DNA from: Dicyema japonicum
Lineage: Eukaryota > Dicyemida > Rhombozoa > Dicyemidae
Assembly (NCBI GenBank): GCA_011109175.1
Contig: RDEW01000043.1
Coordinates: 62,001 to 126,000 of the forward strand
Direction of reading: 5' to 3'
Length of the DNA stretch: 64,000 nt
Shown: positions 46,140 to 57,771 of the stretch, one piece after another
How positions within the stretch are numbered: the first letter of the stretch is position 1
How the letters are laid out: each line of letters opens with the position of its first letter
Notes under the pieces: model-generated
Database searches by the model: none
Seen by the model: the letters and a program-made list of their open reading frames with translations, nothing else
What the model was told of the DNA's origin: nothing
Made by a program: the position numbers and the translations under genes

Positions 46140-46630
46140 GTGCTCTGCTCGATTGACATACGAGATCCCAGGGAAACTAAAGCTTTGGATCACAAACTTC
46201 CTAATAAACGAAAAGGACGTGTTTGCCTCGGAGGTCTGAAATCAATCTCACGGCTCCTCCCCAACGGAGTCCCTCAAAGATTTCCTTTATCCCCTGCTCT
46301 GTTTAACCTCTTTCTGGTTAATCTCCCGACTTGAATCTAATAATGATGTTCTACTTTCCTATGCTGATGATATTGTGTTGGCTTCGCGAGATCAGGATAT
46401 CCAGAAGGCTACAGAAAGAATACAAATTAACCTTGACAGGCTTAATGCCTGGATAATGGATGACGCCGGATATAATCTTAAATTATATCCAAAAAGGACT
46501 ATTAGTCGACAACCAACCAGAGGAGTACCTCCTGGACAGCACTTCCTCCAAATCTGAGCATACGAAGACGGCCGAGGGAGGCCGGGAAAACCTGAATTTT
46601 TTAATTTTGGCTATGACGGTATTTTTCTGG
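46140..46630 (+). mobile_element. Jockey-type LINE RT fragment (family D)
   Basis: GRVCLGGLKSISRLLPNGVP then FNLFLVNLP, followed in the next frame by LLSYADDIVLASRDQDIQKA (catalytic YADD) and INLDRLNAWI. Same family as 19.9 kb. Confidence 0.8.
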
Positions 46631-46969
46631 TTCAATGAATTTAATTTAATATAAAAATAAAAACTACTTTTTCAGCATGCGGTTTTGAATCTGAAACTCT
46701 CGTACATGTGATTTTTAGTTCTTCAACATATACGCGTTATAGAGGATCACGATGAAAGGAATAGCTCCATATTAAGTCATGTACATTTTCTAGAGCAACA
46801 TAATAATTTTTTATATCGGGAACAGATCGACTGATAATCAAATCGATTCACGTAGATGTCTTTAATAACAAATAAATCCCATCCATGTCGAGGTTATCTA
46901 ATACAAGACCGATTTTGAAACTCGGACGGCCAAAGTAATAACCGAGTTCATTCAGACCGATATCTCGCC

Positions 46970-47520
46970 TGTGTCCCTCTTCAAAAATTCTAGAAAAAAC
47001 CTTACCTTCCGATTAAACCCTCAACGTGGATTTAAGAAGTGTCACTTTACAACAACCCACTTTACATGCCTGACAAAATTCATCAACGAGGGCCAACAAT
47101 GCAAACATCGGCATCAAAAGACGCCAATATGCTCAATTGACACAAAAGACTTTTGACTCGGTTCTAATGAGATTACTTACAAGGAAGATCTTTGTCTCAA
47201 AGATTTCAAACAAATTGAAAATTCAGATTGAAAACATCCTTAACGTACGCAGAGGAAGGGTAGCACGTTCCACAAAATCTAATGGAGATTTAACCTCCTC
47301 CACAAACTCTATCAAGTTACTGGGTATCACGTACGACCCCAATAAAGACAGATTAATTAAATGACTAATTAACAATTCCTTCGTCCTCCTCAAAACAGAC
47401 ATATACAAGGTTCTCAAATAGACCTTGAAAAGATTAAGAACTTGAATTCACCTTGAAGAGATTAAGAGCTTAAATTTACCTCGAAAAGATGAAAAGATTA
47501 AGTGTGCTAGTCTGTTCTGT
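46970..47520 (+). mobile_element. Family D LINE, RT palm fragment and tandem repeat
   Basis: QRGFKKCHFTTTHFTCLTKF and CSIDTKDFDSVL resemble the QCGF...F.D..KAFDSV region, followed by IENILNVRRGRVA. 47425-47500 contains three diverged copies of a CTTGAARAGATTAAGARCTT unit. Confidence 0.55.
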
Positions 47521-48470
47521 ACATCAGACTACGCCGCCAACTCGACCTTCCGAAAAATTAAAAAAACAAAAGGAACAGTCTGTCGAGGGTCATAAAGCGG
47601 CCGTCTTGGCATAAAAATCAGCAGATTGACTACGATGATAATATAATCAGGTAAATCGATGTGAATTAATAAATCGTTCTTGCACTAAAATGGATTTCAC
47701 TGCAAAAATAATTCACTGTTCATTCCTAAAAAATGTACTGTGGTAAAGTGATTGTGGTTAAGCATTTTAAGTATTCACAACCTGTAAGATTTATTCACTC
47801 AACAGAAAACCGGAAACTCAGTTCGTTTTTTGTTTGTACCACATAAAATATTTATATAAACTTGCATCAACAAATTTTAAACATCTCTAAAATATTAGCA
47901 TAATTTGGGAAGGAAAAAAACGCACGTCACAGTCTTTCAAAAAGTTTCCAAAAATCTGGACCAAAATTCGAATCAACCCATCTTTAAACAAATCTTGTTA
48001 ACGAAAGCGGAACTCATTGAAGGCAGCCACCATAAAATTCTCGAATACCTTGAAGCCTACTCAAATACGAAGTAGTGTGGACAATGAAAATTTTAATAGA
48101 TTCCCCGTCGTCTTCCTCCTTGTCGGTCAGGGATCACTTGTTAGTTAAAGACTCTCTCCTTTCACTTTAACCGGTGATACTAAGATAAATAAAAAAAAGA
48201 CACAAAGTGAACGAAATTTAAAATTTACGCACCAAATATAATTGAAATTCCTGCATAATTTAATCTGATTTTTAATGTATAATCATGTAAATCTTTTTTA
48301 TAAATTGATTATTATAATGAATTGATATCAAATAATTAAATTGTAAGATGATTTGAATAATCAAAGTTTGTACAATTTAATCAATTAATAACCATTAATT
48401 TAATAATGTTAAATTATTAATTAATTTAAAAAAACAAAAATTAAAAAAAATAGATTTTAAAATATTTCTG
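47521..48470. other. AT-rich upstream region of the four-TM gene
   Basis: No supported coding sequence. 48107-48190 shares the CTCCTTGTCGGT repeat with 9.5 kb. 48240-48470 is almost pure A/T. Confidence 0.35.
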
Positions 48471-48475
48471 TAGCG

Positions 48476-49048
48476 ATGTCTGTGAAGCCGGTTTTTTTTC
48501 TATCCTGTGTTTCCTCAATTCTTGGACTGGGTCTGGCATCACTCTATGTATCAGTTAACATTCTCAAAGTAAACGAGAATTCACATACCATATATTCTCT
48601 CATAAACTCTTTAATCGTAAACTTATTTTTTCATGCAGATCATGGCCTCCGGAATGATCGGATTGTGCTCCAGAGAGTCATCTTCCACCTTTTTTGTTGA
48701 ATTTTGTCGATTATGCTGTAGTGTACCTTTAAATCGCTGTTTTCATTTGTCAGTATAATGTTCGGTACAATAATCTCAGTCTTCATTTACAGACCCAGAA
48801 TGTCCAATTCGCCAGAGATTAGTCACATTAACAGGACGTTCCTTTCCATCACTATTATTTCTGTCATTTTGGAGATCTTACATGTTATTTACTTTATAAG
48901 GGTAATTTTTCTAATTTCTTAGTTTCTCACAACTTCAAGGACTTCACGTCGTCAACAAAGGAACTTAGACGCGGAACTGTCACATAATACTCCGAGTGCT
49001 CCCACTGTCGATAAAATGCATTTTCCTCCCCCACCTTATGTTGAATAG
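48476..49048 (+). CDS. Four-TM membrane protein with C-terminal PPPPY motif
   Basis: Three micro-introns, 48617-48638 (22), 48696-48721 (26) and 48902-48922 (21), give exactly 504 nt (167 aa plus stop) with no frameshift. Four hydrophobic helices: FFLSCVSSILGLGLASLYV, a second from IYSLINSL into IMASGMIGLCS, LFSFVSIMFGTIISVFIY, and FLSITIISVILEILHVIYFI. The cytosolic tail is basic, then ends PPPPYVE, a PPxY-type site that in other proteins recruits WW-domain (Nedd4-like) ligases. The topology resembles small tetraspanning families such as MS4A-like proteins, but I cannot assign one. AATAAA follows at 49055-49060. Confidence 0.8.
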
Positions 49049-49060
49049 AATTATAATAAA

Positions 49061-50150
49061 CTTTATTATGTCATTTGATAATTTAAGATGTTAATTAGTT
49101 GTCTTTTTTGAATTATCATCCAGCACGTGCACGAATCATTCTCCAAGTTTTTTAAATTTTGGTTCGGACAGGATTTGGGACAACGGTAAATTCATCGCGA
49201 GGTAAATTCAAGGACCACGTGGGTGGGTTTCTATATAGAAGAGGTCAAATTTTTATTTTTTTATTTATCTTTAAAATGTGATTTTGAGTATTAAATCGGC
49301 GATAGGAACCACATGGGCGGGTCCCAAATATAATTAGTTACCATATGGCTTAAACTCTTTGCCCGTTTTCTTGTTTTTTCAGCGAAGGTCAATTCTCGTC
49401 AGACAGATCGCACCCGTGAGGCGTCGAGTTCTTACGGCACGACACACTTGTCCTTGCCAACTCACTGGTGAAAGGTTCACTTTATGAAGACTCTTCCGCA
49501 TTAGAATGAAGTTACCACTTTAACAAGTAGACATGCCCATGTGGTCCATATCGTTGATTAGAATTTAAAAATCTCATTTTATCACTTTTTAGAGAATTGA
49601 ATTTTTCGATTTCTTTTTTCTTGGATACCTTCACACGTTGTTCCTTGAATTCACCTAGGACCCGGATTTGGTCCTGGGTACTTCTCAAAACTGGTGTTTC
49701 GTCCCTCAGTTAAGAATTTCCTGTTTCTGATGTCTCCCGATTCTTTCACCTACTCAATGCTACGAGAAAAGTGGAAATAGTGAGTTTCACCTACCATGAA
49801 ACTGCGTAAACATTTCGTGCAACTGAGGGCCGCCTCACTTCAATCACTTGGATAACTGATTAAAATTCTTAAGTTCGGTTTGACTGGAAAATTGTCTAGA
49901 AGTATTTTACAGGATAAATATGATGAAGCTTTAAGTTTGGTATTGTGATCTTAATCCGATCGTAATTATTTCGATTGAATGACCTTGATTTTAATTCGAT
50001 TTTTTTACAGACACAAAAAAGATTAGACACTTCAAAGAATTTTTTTAATCACTTCAAAGACTGATAAAGGAAAACAATTATTTTTAAATAATGAAAATTA
50101 GGCAATAATTAAAACGACAGAATGGCGAAGGTGTTACCTCTGATAATCGC
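49061..50150. other. Intergenic sequence with a short two-copy repeat
   Basis: CAGCGAAGGTCAATTCTCGT at 49381 recurs at 58530, with similarity continuing for about 60 bp. No coding signal otherwise. Confidence 0.45.
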
Positions 50151-50159
50151 CATTTCGAG

Positions 50160-51760
50160 CCTCTGCTTCAACCAGAGTCACTCCCGTGGCTCGCACCTTT
50201 TTGAGGCGAGTTTGCTTCCAATGCTGTGGAGAAAGGCCTTCGTCTTTGCGCTTACAGTTCCAGTTGTCTTCGCAGCAATGGGGGCGAAATGGTAATGGTC
50301 TCCGAAGGATTCGTACTTATAAATCTTCTTGACCTTCGCCTGGTCGATTGCGTCTTTAAGAGAGTGCGTCGCCGTCAGCAATCTGATTCCTGAGAAGGTG
50401 TCCACACACGTTGCGTCCCAGACGAGTGATTTTCCGTGGAGTATGGGAATAACGTCATTCTATACAGCCTCTTCCCGTCGCCTCTGTCTAAGCCCAATGG
50501 TTCCAATTGGGCCGGAAATCCCGCAGCCTGAGGGCTCGAAAAATGATGTCATTGAGGGTTGCGTGGCGCGGGGCTCGACCAGCACTCTGTCGGCAAGAGA
50601 GTGGATGTAATTCTTTCGTATCAACGTCCCCGCTGCAACGGCATTTGTGTCTCTGGCATATGTCCAGTCCTAGGCGCAGTGCCACCCCGATCCTCAAGCT
50701 GTTTTCGTCAAGGAGGGTCCCTAGATGTGGGCAAGTAAGCTAGACTCCCATTTCCGACTCTGGAATCGAGCCTGATCAAGTATTTCGATGCAAACAGTTG
50801 TCTACAAAAGCTGGGAGTAAACAGGAAGATTCTAAAGCATTTCGAGAGAGGGTGAACCGAAAACTAATGAAAAGGGACTTTCGCGCAGCTGAAAGAGTGG
50901 TGTCTTGTGACGAAACGCTGTTGAAATCGTGCCGTGAAGTCTTGGAGTTATTGAGAAGGAAGCACCCTGCTCCATTACCGAACCAGCGGAACTTGACAAT
51001 GCCAGAAGACCTCCCGGCATTTACTCCCACGGAATTTGAAGTAGTGCGTGGAATAAAGTCTTTTGCATTCAGTAGTTGCGGAGGCCTGGACGGACTGCGC
51101 CCAAGCCATATAAAGGACTTAACATCTGAGCTACTGCTAAAGCCGGCCGTGCCTTGTTAACGTCTATCACCTTGCTGCTCACTCAAATAGTTAATGGTGA
51201 TATTTCAAAATTCGCTAGAGACCTTTTTTTTGTGGACATCTATTGGCATTCTGAAAAGAAGATGGAGGCGTCCGCCCAATTGCGATCGGTACGTACTTTC
51301 GAAGGCTTGCTGCTAAAATCGCTGCCCGGAGAGTCTCCTATAATGTTGCTGAAGAGCTGTTCCCGACTCAACTTGGGGTGGGAGTGACTGGCGGTTGCGA
51401 GGCAGCAGTCCACGCCGCGAGGAGTCACTTCAACAACAATAATTCCCAGACCCAAAGGCTAGGCCTAAAGCTTGATATATCAAATACCTTCAACTCGTTG
51501 AGGAGAAACTGAATTTTGGAAACCTGTTGGAAGAGATGTTCACCATGTTTTGAACACCGGAATGCACTATTGTCGGCTGATGGGACTCTGAGACGATCGG
51601 CGGAGTCAATACTGAATGTCAAATTCGATGATCTGGACTGGACTATGTGCAAACAACCTGCGAGAAATGGGGGCATTGGGTTGAGATCTTCAGTACTTCC
51701 TTCTCTTTTGATCCTCAGCTTGCTTAGGCTGACTTTTTCGGACAGAGGAAATTGAACGAG
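50160..51760. mobile_element. Family A retrotransposon with inverted 5' segment
   Basis: 50743-50178 on the reverse strand encodes the 3' part: [19 protein letters not shown] (zinc motif), [15 protein letters not shown], and FAPIAAKTTG. 50798-51755 on the forward strand encodes the 5' part: linker (DFRAAERVV), SSCGGLDGLRPSHIKDL, GGCEAAVHAARS, LKLDISNTFNSLRRN and ILNVKFDDLDWTMCKQPAR. The 5' start abuts the 3' part at about 50750, so the upstream part is inverted relative to the 3' part. Confidence 0.8.
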
Positions 51761-52295
51761 TACTTTGCCCTTGAGATAGCTTCCGTTTTGTCGAAACGAT
51801 AAAAAAAGTCATCGAAGAAATGGTAAAGAAGTCATCGATGAAATTGTGACTACAATCAAATGTGGATTTAACCATCAATCTCATTAATTTTAGCGGCGAA
51901 CAATCGTAGGCATTCACTGGAATTCATAATCTTATTGATTTGACAAATTTCGAAAAGTTATTTTAGGCAATCAACACGGATAGACTGATAATTTACAAAA
52001 ATCTTTGAAGAGATTTAATGGAACGAGGTTTATGGATTTTCAGGGGGACACTTTGACCATAAGTTATCAATAGAAAGTTCGAAAATTGCTAATTTAACGA
52101 TCCCACAGTCTTTCCCCCACCTAACAATATTTATTCTTTCAAATTTTTAGCCGGATGGACTCTAACTAAAGAACAGCGATCATTATGTGTTTGAATGCAC
52201 GTGTGACTGCATGTGTGAATGGTACATTAATTACATTGTGTAACCATATTGCGAGATTGATTATAAATATGAATTAAAACCAAAAATACAACAAA
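51761..52295. other. Intergenic region upstream of C-type lectin 1
   Basis: No supported gene. 51795-51845 contains a doubled GTCATCGA(A/T)GAAAT motif. Confidence 0.35.
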
Positions 52296-52302
52296 AAATA
52301 AA

Positions 52303-52841
52303 ATGTGGAACTTGGTCATTTTGTTCGTTTATTCCACACAATTTTCGTTCTCAGCAAGTAAATGTTAGATAATTTCAAGAATGCTTTGAATCCCTTTGTT
52401 ACACTCTGTATTTGAATCGGAAGACCTATTTAATGCGAAAGAAGTCTGTAAACATCTTGGTGGGTGCTTAGCCGTCATTGATAACAAGGAAAGAGCGACT
52501 TTATCATAAGTGAGTGTTGTTGTGACTTTGATAATCTTTATATTGCCGGGGGAAAGCAGAGATTTTATATCGGACTGGACGATCAACAAAATGGAGAGAG
52601 GATATTCATAAACTCGTATGGAATAAATCAGGCAATGGTAAACATAACAATAGACATTTACATTTTGGTCGTACGAGGAGCCAAGAAACTACGACAACAT
52701 CGAAGACTGCGTGGTTATTGTGATGAAGGGAGATGGGAAGCAGTTCCGTGTAACTATGGGAGAAACTTTTTATGCGAACACAACAGTTTGATCCTTATAA
52801 AACGTAGAGAGAGAGGAATCTACAAAGATTCTATAAAGTAA
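52303..52841 (+). CDS. Secreted single-domain C-type lectin-like protein 1
   Basis: A signal peptide (MWNLVILFVYSTQFSFSA) is followed by intron 52358-52379 (22 nt) and a C-type lectin-like domain: CFESLCYTLYLNRKTY, KEVCKHLGGCLAVIDN, RFYIGLDD, then intron 52632-52653 (22 nt, GC-AG) and TFTFWSYEEPRNYDN, EDC, and GRWEAVPCNYGRNFLCE. The canonical sugar/Ca motifs are altered (EPN reads EPR, WND reads WEA), so lectin activity is doubtful. Three one-base deficits in T runs (about 52429, 52500 and 52716) must be restored. Then the frame is 165 aa, ending in a Lys/Arg-rich tail. Paralog of the gene at 57.8 kb, with the second intron at the same codon. Confidence 0.85.
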
Positions 52842-52999
52842 AAAATTGCAATTTAATTTAAATTAATTATCTTAATTATTAATTAAATTTAAAAATTTAA
52901 ATTGTTCAAATTATAAAATTAAATTCTTGATTTAATATTAATTTTAATAACAAATGAGAGGACCACCGGACGGTGGGGAGAAGTTGTTGGCTCTTTTCG

Positions 53000-53490
53000 T
53001 TCCATTTTGGAATGGGTGACACCGTTTTCTGGTGAGCCACATGACACCACGATAACATTTCAAATACCACGAGGAACATGGACTTTTCCGTTTCTACCCT
53101 CTACCAACAAACAATCGCGCCTGCCATTGAGTATGCCTCCGTTGCATGGAGATTCTGGCTATCGGAGTCTATGGTCCAAAGAATCAACTCGATATACCGG
53201 AAAACAATCAGTATGCTTTGCCCACGTAATGGATCAACAGTCGACCCACTACTCCATGGAAGCTAAGATCGTAGTCATGGCTCCGGATTTCTTCGCGTCT
53301 GTGAGGAAGATGGAAATCCGCTTCGCCTGATCCTTCCCATGGCAAGAGAAAACCGATTGGATAAGAAATTTCCCTCCCCGATCGGATTCTTCTGCAAGAC
53401 CGAGAGAAGGCTCTTCCGGAAAGTAGTGGGGACGATGGAAGATCACAGACGTCTAATGGCACAAGTGATTGCGAGGACTGGGATCACCTA
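53000..53490 (+). mobile_element. Jockey/R1-type LINE C-terminal fragment
   Basis: The + frame has TLYQQTIAPAIEYASVAW and INSIYRKTISMLCPRNGST, the conserved LY....P...Y.S..W post-RT region. Confidence 0.65.
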
Positions 53491-54750
53491 ACTGTCTGAC
53501 TCTTTTGTCTTTCTTTCTCGGTGTTTTCAGGGTTATTAATAAAAAAATAAATAAAAATAAACAAAATGAGCTCGGCTCTATGAGTATCACTCTCTCACCT
53601 GCAAATGTTGCAGAAAGTCTAAAATTCAGTATTGAGTGTTGTAACGGGCTGTCTAAAATCATCTCCCGTTGGGAACTTACACTGGGAGTCAAAAATCCAG
53701 CCTTTAGGTGGCCACGCTGAAATGAGGAGCTTATAATATTTCAGACAAACAACCCAACCTTCCCATATGAAATCCACTGACCCCATATGCAAACAGAGAG
53801 CATTCACTTATCTCCAAAGAACATTCAGGAAAACCCTCACCTCCGTCAAAAAACAAAACCTGGAACCAAAAGTATGGAACTTGCTCGTTTACGATTTGGA
53901 CATCTCCCTCTGACTGGAAGAGTAGTTAGGGGATTTTTTTGCTTGCCCTAGACCACCGTGGCTCGAAGTGAAAGTAATGGATCTCTTGAGCGTCCTGTCT
54001 AGGCGCGTTTTTTGATTGGATGTCAGTTTCAATCTGATAATAAAAGAACCACAATTACACCCCTGTTGGTCTCCTACAAGTTAGTGAGGCCGATGTTACT
54101 TAACTAATTAGCTAACAAAACTATAATCTGGCACGTGGTAGTCTGTTAAAGTAGCTATATTTTTGCCTTGAAATGAAAATGTAAATAATGATAATTTTAA
54201 GATACTATAAAGATAGTGGTTAATCAGAAAAGTGTCGCCACCCACCATTGGAGCTGTCGCTTCTATCTGTCAACTGTCATCATTTAGTAATAGGATTGGC
54301 TTATCGAGCGAATTTCCTTAACAATCATGAGGCGGATTTCCTCATCAATTCTGAGAGCCACGATTGACTGAAAGGAACCTTTAGTTGATTGTTAACTGTT
54401 GTGCTTATAATATTTAATAGCTAGAAGCACTTTAGACTTTCACACGAGTAGATGAATACTTAGACTTCGCTTGTGTTGTACTCACTAATATCTCTTCTAC
54501 CGGTTTCTCCCATATTGATAACCAATTAACCAACAAACTGTCACTGTAAACTCATTATTTGTCATTTTAATTAACATTTAATCAATAGTGAAAATGCTCA
54601 AGTCATCGTTGCGCGCTGGTACTGCACTAGCACTGCTGAAAATTTGAAAAGGAGGAAGTACCGCGGTATTGGCACTGGTTTGCTTTCCATCCGATCTTGA
54701 GATTTCTGTCGTTATTGGCCCTAATTTATCAAGTTAATCGGGCGGCTTGC
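53491..54750. other. Retroelement-like debris, no supported gene
   Basis: Open frames on both strands around 53.6-53.8 kb show no clear motif. 53.84-54.0 kb may be a LINE gag/endonuclease remnant. The rest is unique AT-rich sequence. Confidence 0.3.
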
Positions 54751-54754
54751 AGGA

Positions 54755-55800
54755 CTGCGGTAAGGTGAGTTTAGAATGACGTCTCTTCCAGAACATTGAG
54801 CTCACGATCATGAAAGGTAACTCCCATTTCGTGCTCAATGCCTTCAAGCCATAATAGGGACCTTGTCATTATTTGTCACGAGAAGGTTCCACTCTAAAGG
54901 CCTCCAAAGAAGCAGTTCTGAAACGCTAATCTCAGGAGGTTTTCGCTTTAGTCTCTTGTTTTTTTCTGAGAGTTCGTATGGCACTCGTAGACACAAATTC
55001 ATCTTTTGCCGGAGGTAGGATTTTTTAGTGTTCTTTGGAGAAGTTCGGTGTTGAGGTATAAACTCAGTCTGTGGTTAAATTGTCTCAAGGTCAGTTGTAA
55101 AAATCGTTACTGAAGATTTCGACGTGGATGAAGGCATCCAGTTTGTCACCATCTGATTAGACTACAAAGTCAAATGTCTCCAAATAGTCTGTGAGTTCAG
55201 CTTGCTTTGGTGCGATTCCATTGATGTTCACTTATAGGATTCTGATTTTGTTTGGTTCGGAGTTTTGCTCGATATCTCCCGACGGCAGGAGAACCAATGC
55301 CCACTCGACGGTTTCCACTAGGAACTCATTTGAGAGAACCGATAGAGTAATTAAGTGGTTCTTTTTTCTGATCGCTATGTAAGACACGAACACATCCATC
55401 TGAATCCTTGAAGTGAAAAACAACGTCATATCCTCGATACTGAGTCAAACGCTTTGTGTTTTCTTTATCCTCCCGAGCACAAGCCTCTCCAAGAGTTTTA
55501 ACATGAAACACGAATAGTTGAAAATCGACGTTAGGAAGGTAACTCCCCGTCTTCAAAATTTTTCAATAGAATAACCGGAATGTTATCTGTCCGTGAGAAT
55601 ATGTTGTTTTTGCGGAATGTAGTGTTTTCCTCACATCTCAAGAGCTGTTCTGACACTTTCTTCAGTTTTCTCCGTGGTAATAGTGTATCCGACTTGTGCT
55701 CCATGTGTGAAATTTTCGTGTAGAATTTTATCAAGTTATTCACATCCCTTTGATCATAATCTTTCTCAGATAAAATTGCATCGCCTTTTGCCACGTTTCA
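54755..55800 (-). mobile_element. LINE fragment: end of ORF1 and start of endonuclease
   Basis: The reverse strand reads NYSIGSLK, then PSGDIEQNSEPNKIRIL and VNINGI..K.AEL.DYLETFDFVV, the N-terminal start of an APE-type endonuclease (N-x-NGI). Upstream open frames (55794-55326) probably belong to ORF1. Confidence 0.5.
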
Positions 55801-55989
55801 AATAGCATATTTGTCCCGTAGTAAGATTTCGATTTGCTGTTGTAAGCACGCGATTCCACTTCAACACATGGGTACTGAGCTCTTTGGCCTTTATTTCATT
55901 GTTCAATGCTCTTATCCGGAGTTTCATTTCCAAGGTGAAAGTGATTTCTTTCTTTAATCAAAGCCGTCTTCCCACGACCACTCGACGAA

Positions 55990-56995
55990 TTTAATCGATA
56001 TTTGGGTATTTACTCAATCTTGCTTCCAAGAAAATGTGGGTTAGATAGCTGATGGCATTATCCAGAGAACTGAAGCTATCCAAGTAACAATTCTTGAATC
56101 TGCCTGCCGAGATTGTACGATACAATTTCCAGTTAGCACCTTTGTAATTGTAGCTGCTAGGAATTCTTCTTACGTTGGCTTCTCTCTTGATCTTCACTTA
56201 ATCGGATTTTTGGTCGCTTCTAGTTTTGTAGAAGACTGACCAATCAATTTTTGATGAAAGTGATGAGGAGCAGAGTGTTGCGTCCGGTGGAGTAGGCTGA
56301 TCCTTCTCTCTGAGTGGTGCCCTTGTATTTCTCGATGGATCATTCAAAATCGTTAGGGAGTCCGTTTGCGATAACAATAGTTTCCCTCTCATGTCGGCTA
56401 GTTGAGTTGACAGTCATTAGGGATACTTCGAATTCAGATCCCCGCTGATGATGAAGTCATCGAAAGAAGCCAGTCTTGATAGGTTTAACATAACATAGTT
56501 CATCGGGTAGGAACCAGGGGGTAGAACGTAGATATTCACAAGGCATAGTCTTCCTTTGGTTGTCCCGAGTTAGATTCAAATTTATTTCGGTAACCTCATC
56601 ATCCCAACAAGTTGTCTCACTTCTAAGGAGATGTCTCTGCATTTCAGGTTCTTTTTGAATAGAGTGAGCAGACCTCCAACTCTTCTTTACGGTCCATCCT
56701 GATAGCCTTGTATCCGGGGAATGTAGAGTAGGGTCATTAAAAGTAAGTTTGGTCACTTGAATCATAGCCACGTTGATCTTCTGACTAGCAAGGAGTGAGC
56801 GGAGTTCCCTGATTTTCCCTTTAATTCAATTTATGTTCAGTCGAAGATCAGTAAAGTGATTTTCTCATTGATGGGCTGAGAATTTACTCAGGGAATGTTT
56901 GATCGTCCGTTCCGCGAAATACATCGCCCAGGGATGAGAATGTCGAGAAGGTCCATTTTCGGTAGGCATTAGGTTCCCCTGTGCGTTTCCAAATC
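55990..56995 (-). mobile_element. LINE APE-type endonuclease domain
   Basis: IKGKIRELRSLLASQKINVA and MIQVTKLTFNDPTL, then SFDDFIISGDLNSKY (catalytic GDLN), TILNDPSRNTRAP and PPDATLCSSSLSSKIDW follow the order of Jockey-type endonucleases. A linker follows (VRRIPSSYNYKGANWKLYRT). It lies upstream of the previous fragment in the same orientation, so they are two separate insertions or a rearranged pair. Confidence 0.7.
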
Positions 56996-56999
56996 CTTT

Positions 57000-57765
57000 T
57001 GAATCAGTAAACCACATAACAACACACTAAAATTAAGCAGAGATCAAGAAATCAAATTATTATTAAAAACACCAATAGTTAATTTTTAAGTGATCTCTAA
57101 GGCCCCATTTTAATTGGCAGAATTATATAATAAAAATAATTATATTACTTAAGAATCTTGAATCACCAGGGTGTTTCTTCTAACATCAGCTATCGAGATA
57201 CGCTTTCGAAGCCATCCAGTCTCACGTAGATCCTTGATGACCCTTTGGATTATTGAGCCGATCCGACGGACTAGATAGTCCTCTTATGGGACAAGAATTC
57301 CTGACATCTCAAATGCAAATGGGACAATCAAGTGATCTTCCTAAATGCTTAGATACTTCCTACTCTTCTGATCCTCTGCTTGTTTAGAAACCTGACCTGA
57401 GTTTGATACTGAAGCGGCCAAATTCTTCGGAGAGTATGTATCAACACGCAGTCCCAAACCAGGTTCCGACCATTAGCAAAAGGGAATGTTGTCATCCCGC
57501 CGGGGCGTTTGCCGTTGGTCTCGTGTGAGATCAGTCGACTCCAAAATGCAGTGGTAGCCAGCAGACGAAATTGCGTTTATCAACGTCACGTTGAGACAGG
57601 CATGCCTTGGGAAACGGCCCGCGCTCAACCTACACAACAGTGGATGGTAGTCAGAATTAATTACTAATTGTCAAGTTTTTATACTACCGCACATTGTGAA
57701 TTAATTTGTGCGGTAATTGCAAAAACTCATGTCGCCAAGGCTGAATACAAATGGGTAGAAATTAA
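57000..57765. other. Intergenic region upstream of C-type lectin 2
   Basis: 57.19-57.25 kb has a degraded copy of the hairpin repeat (AAGCCATCCAGTCTCACGTA). 57.35-57.62 kb is GC-richer and retroelement-like, with no clear motif. Confidence 0.35.
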
Positions 57766-57771
57766 AGGACA

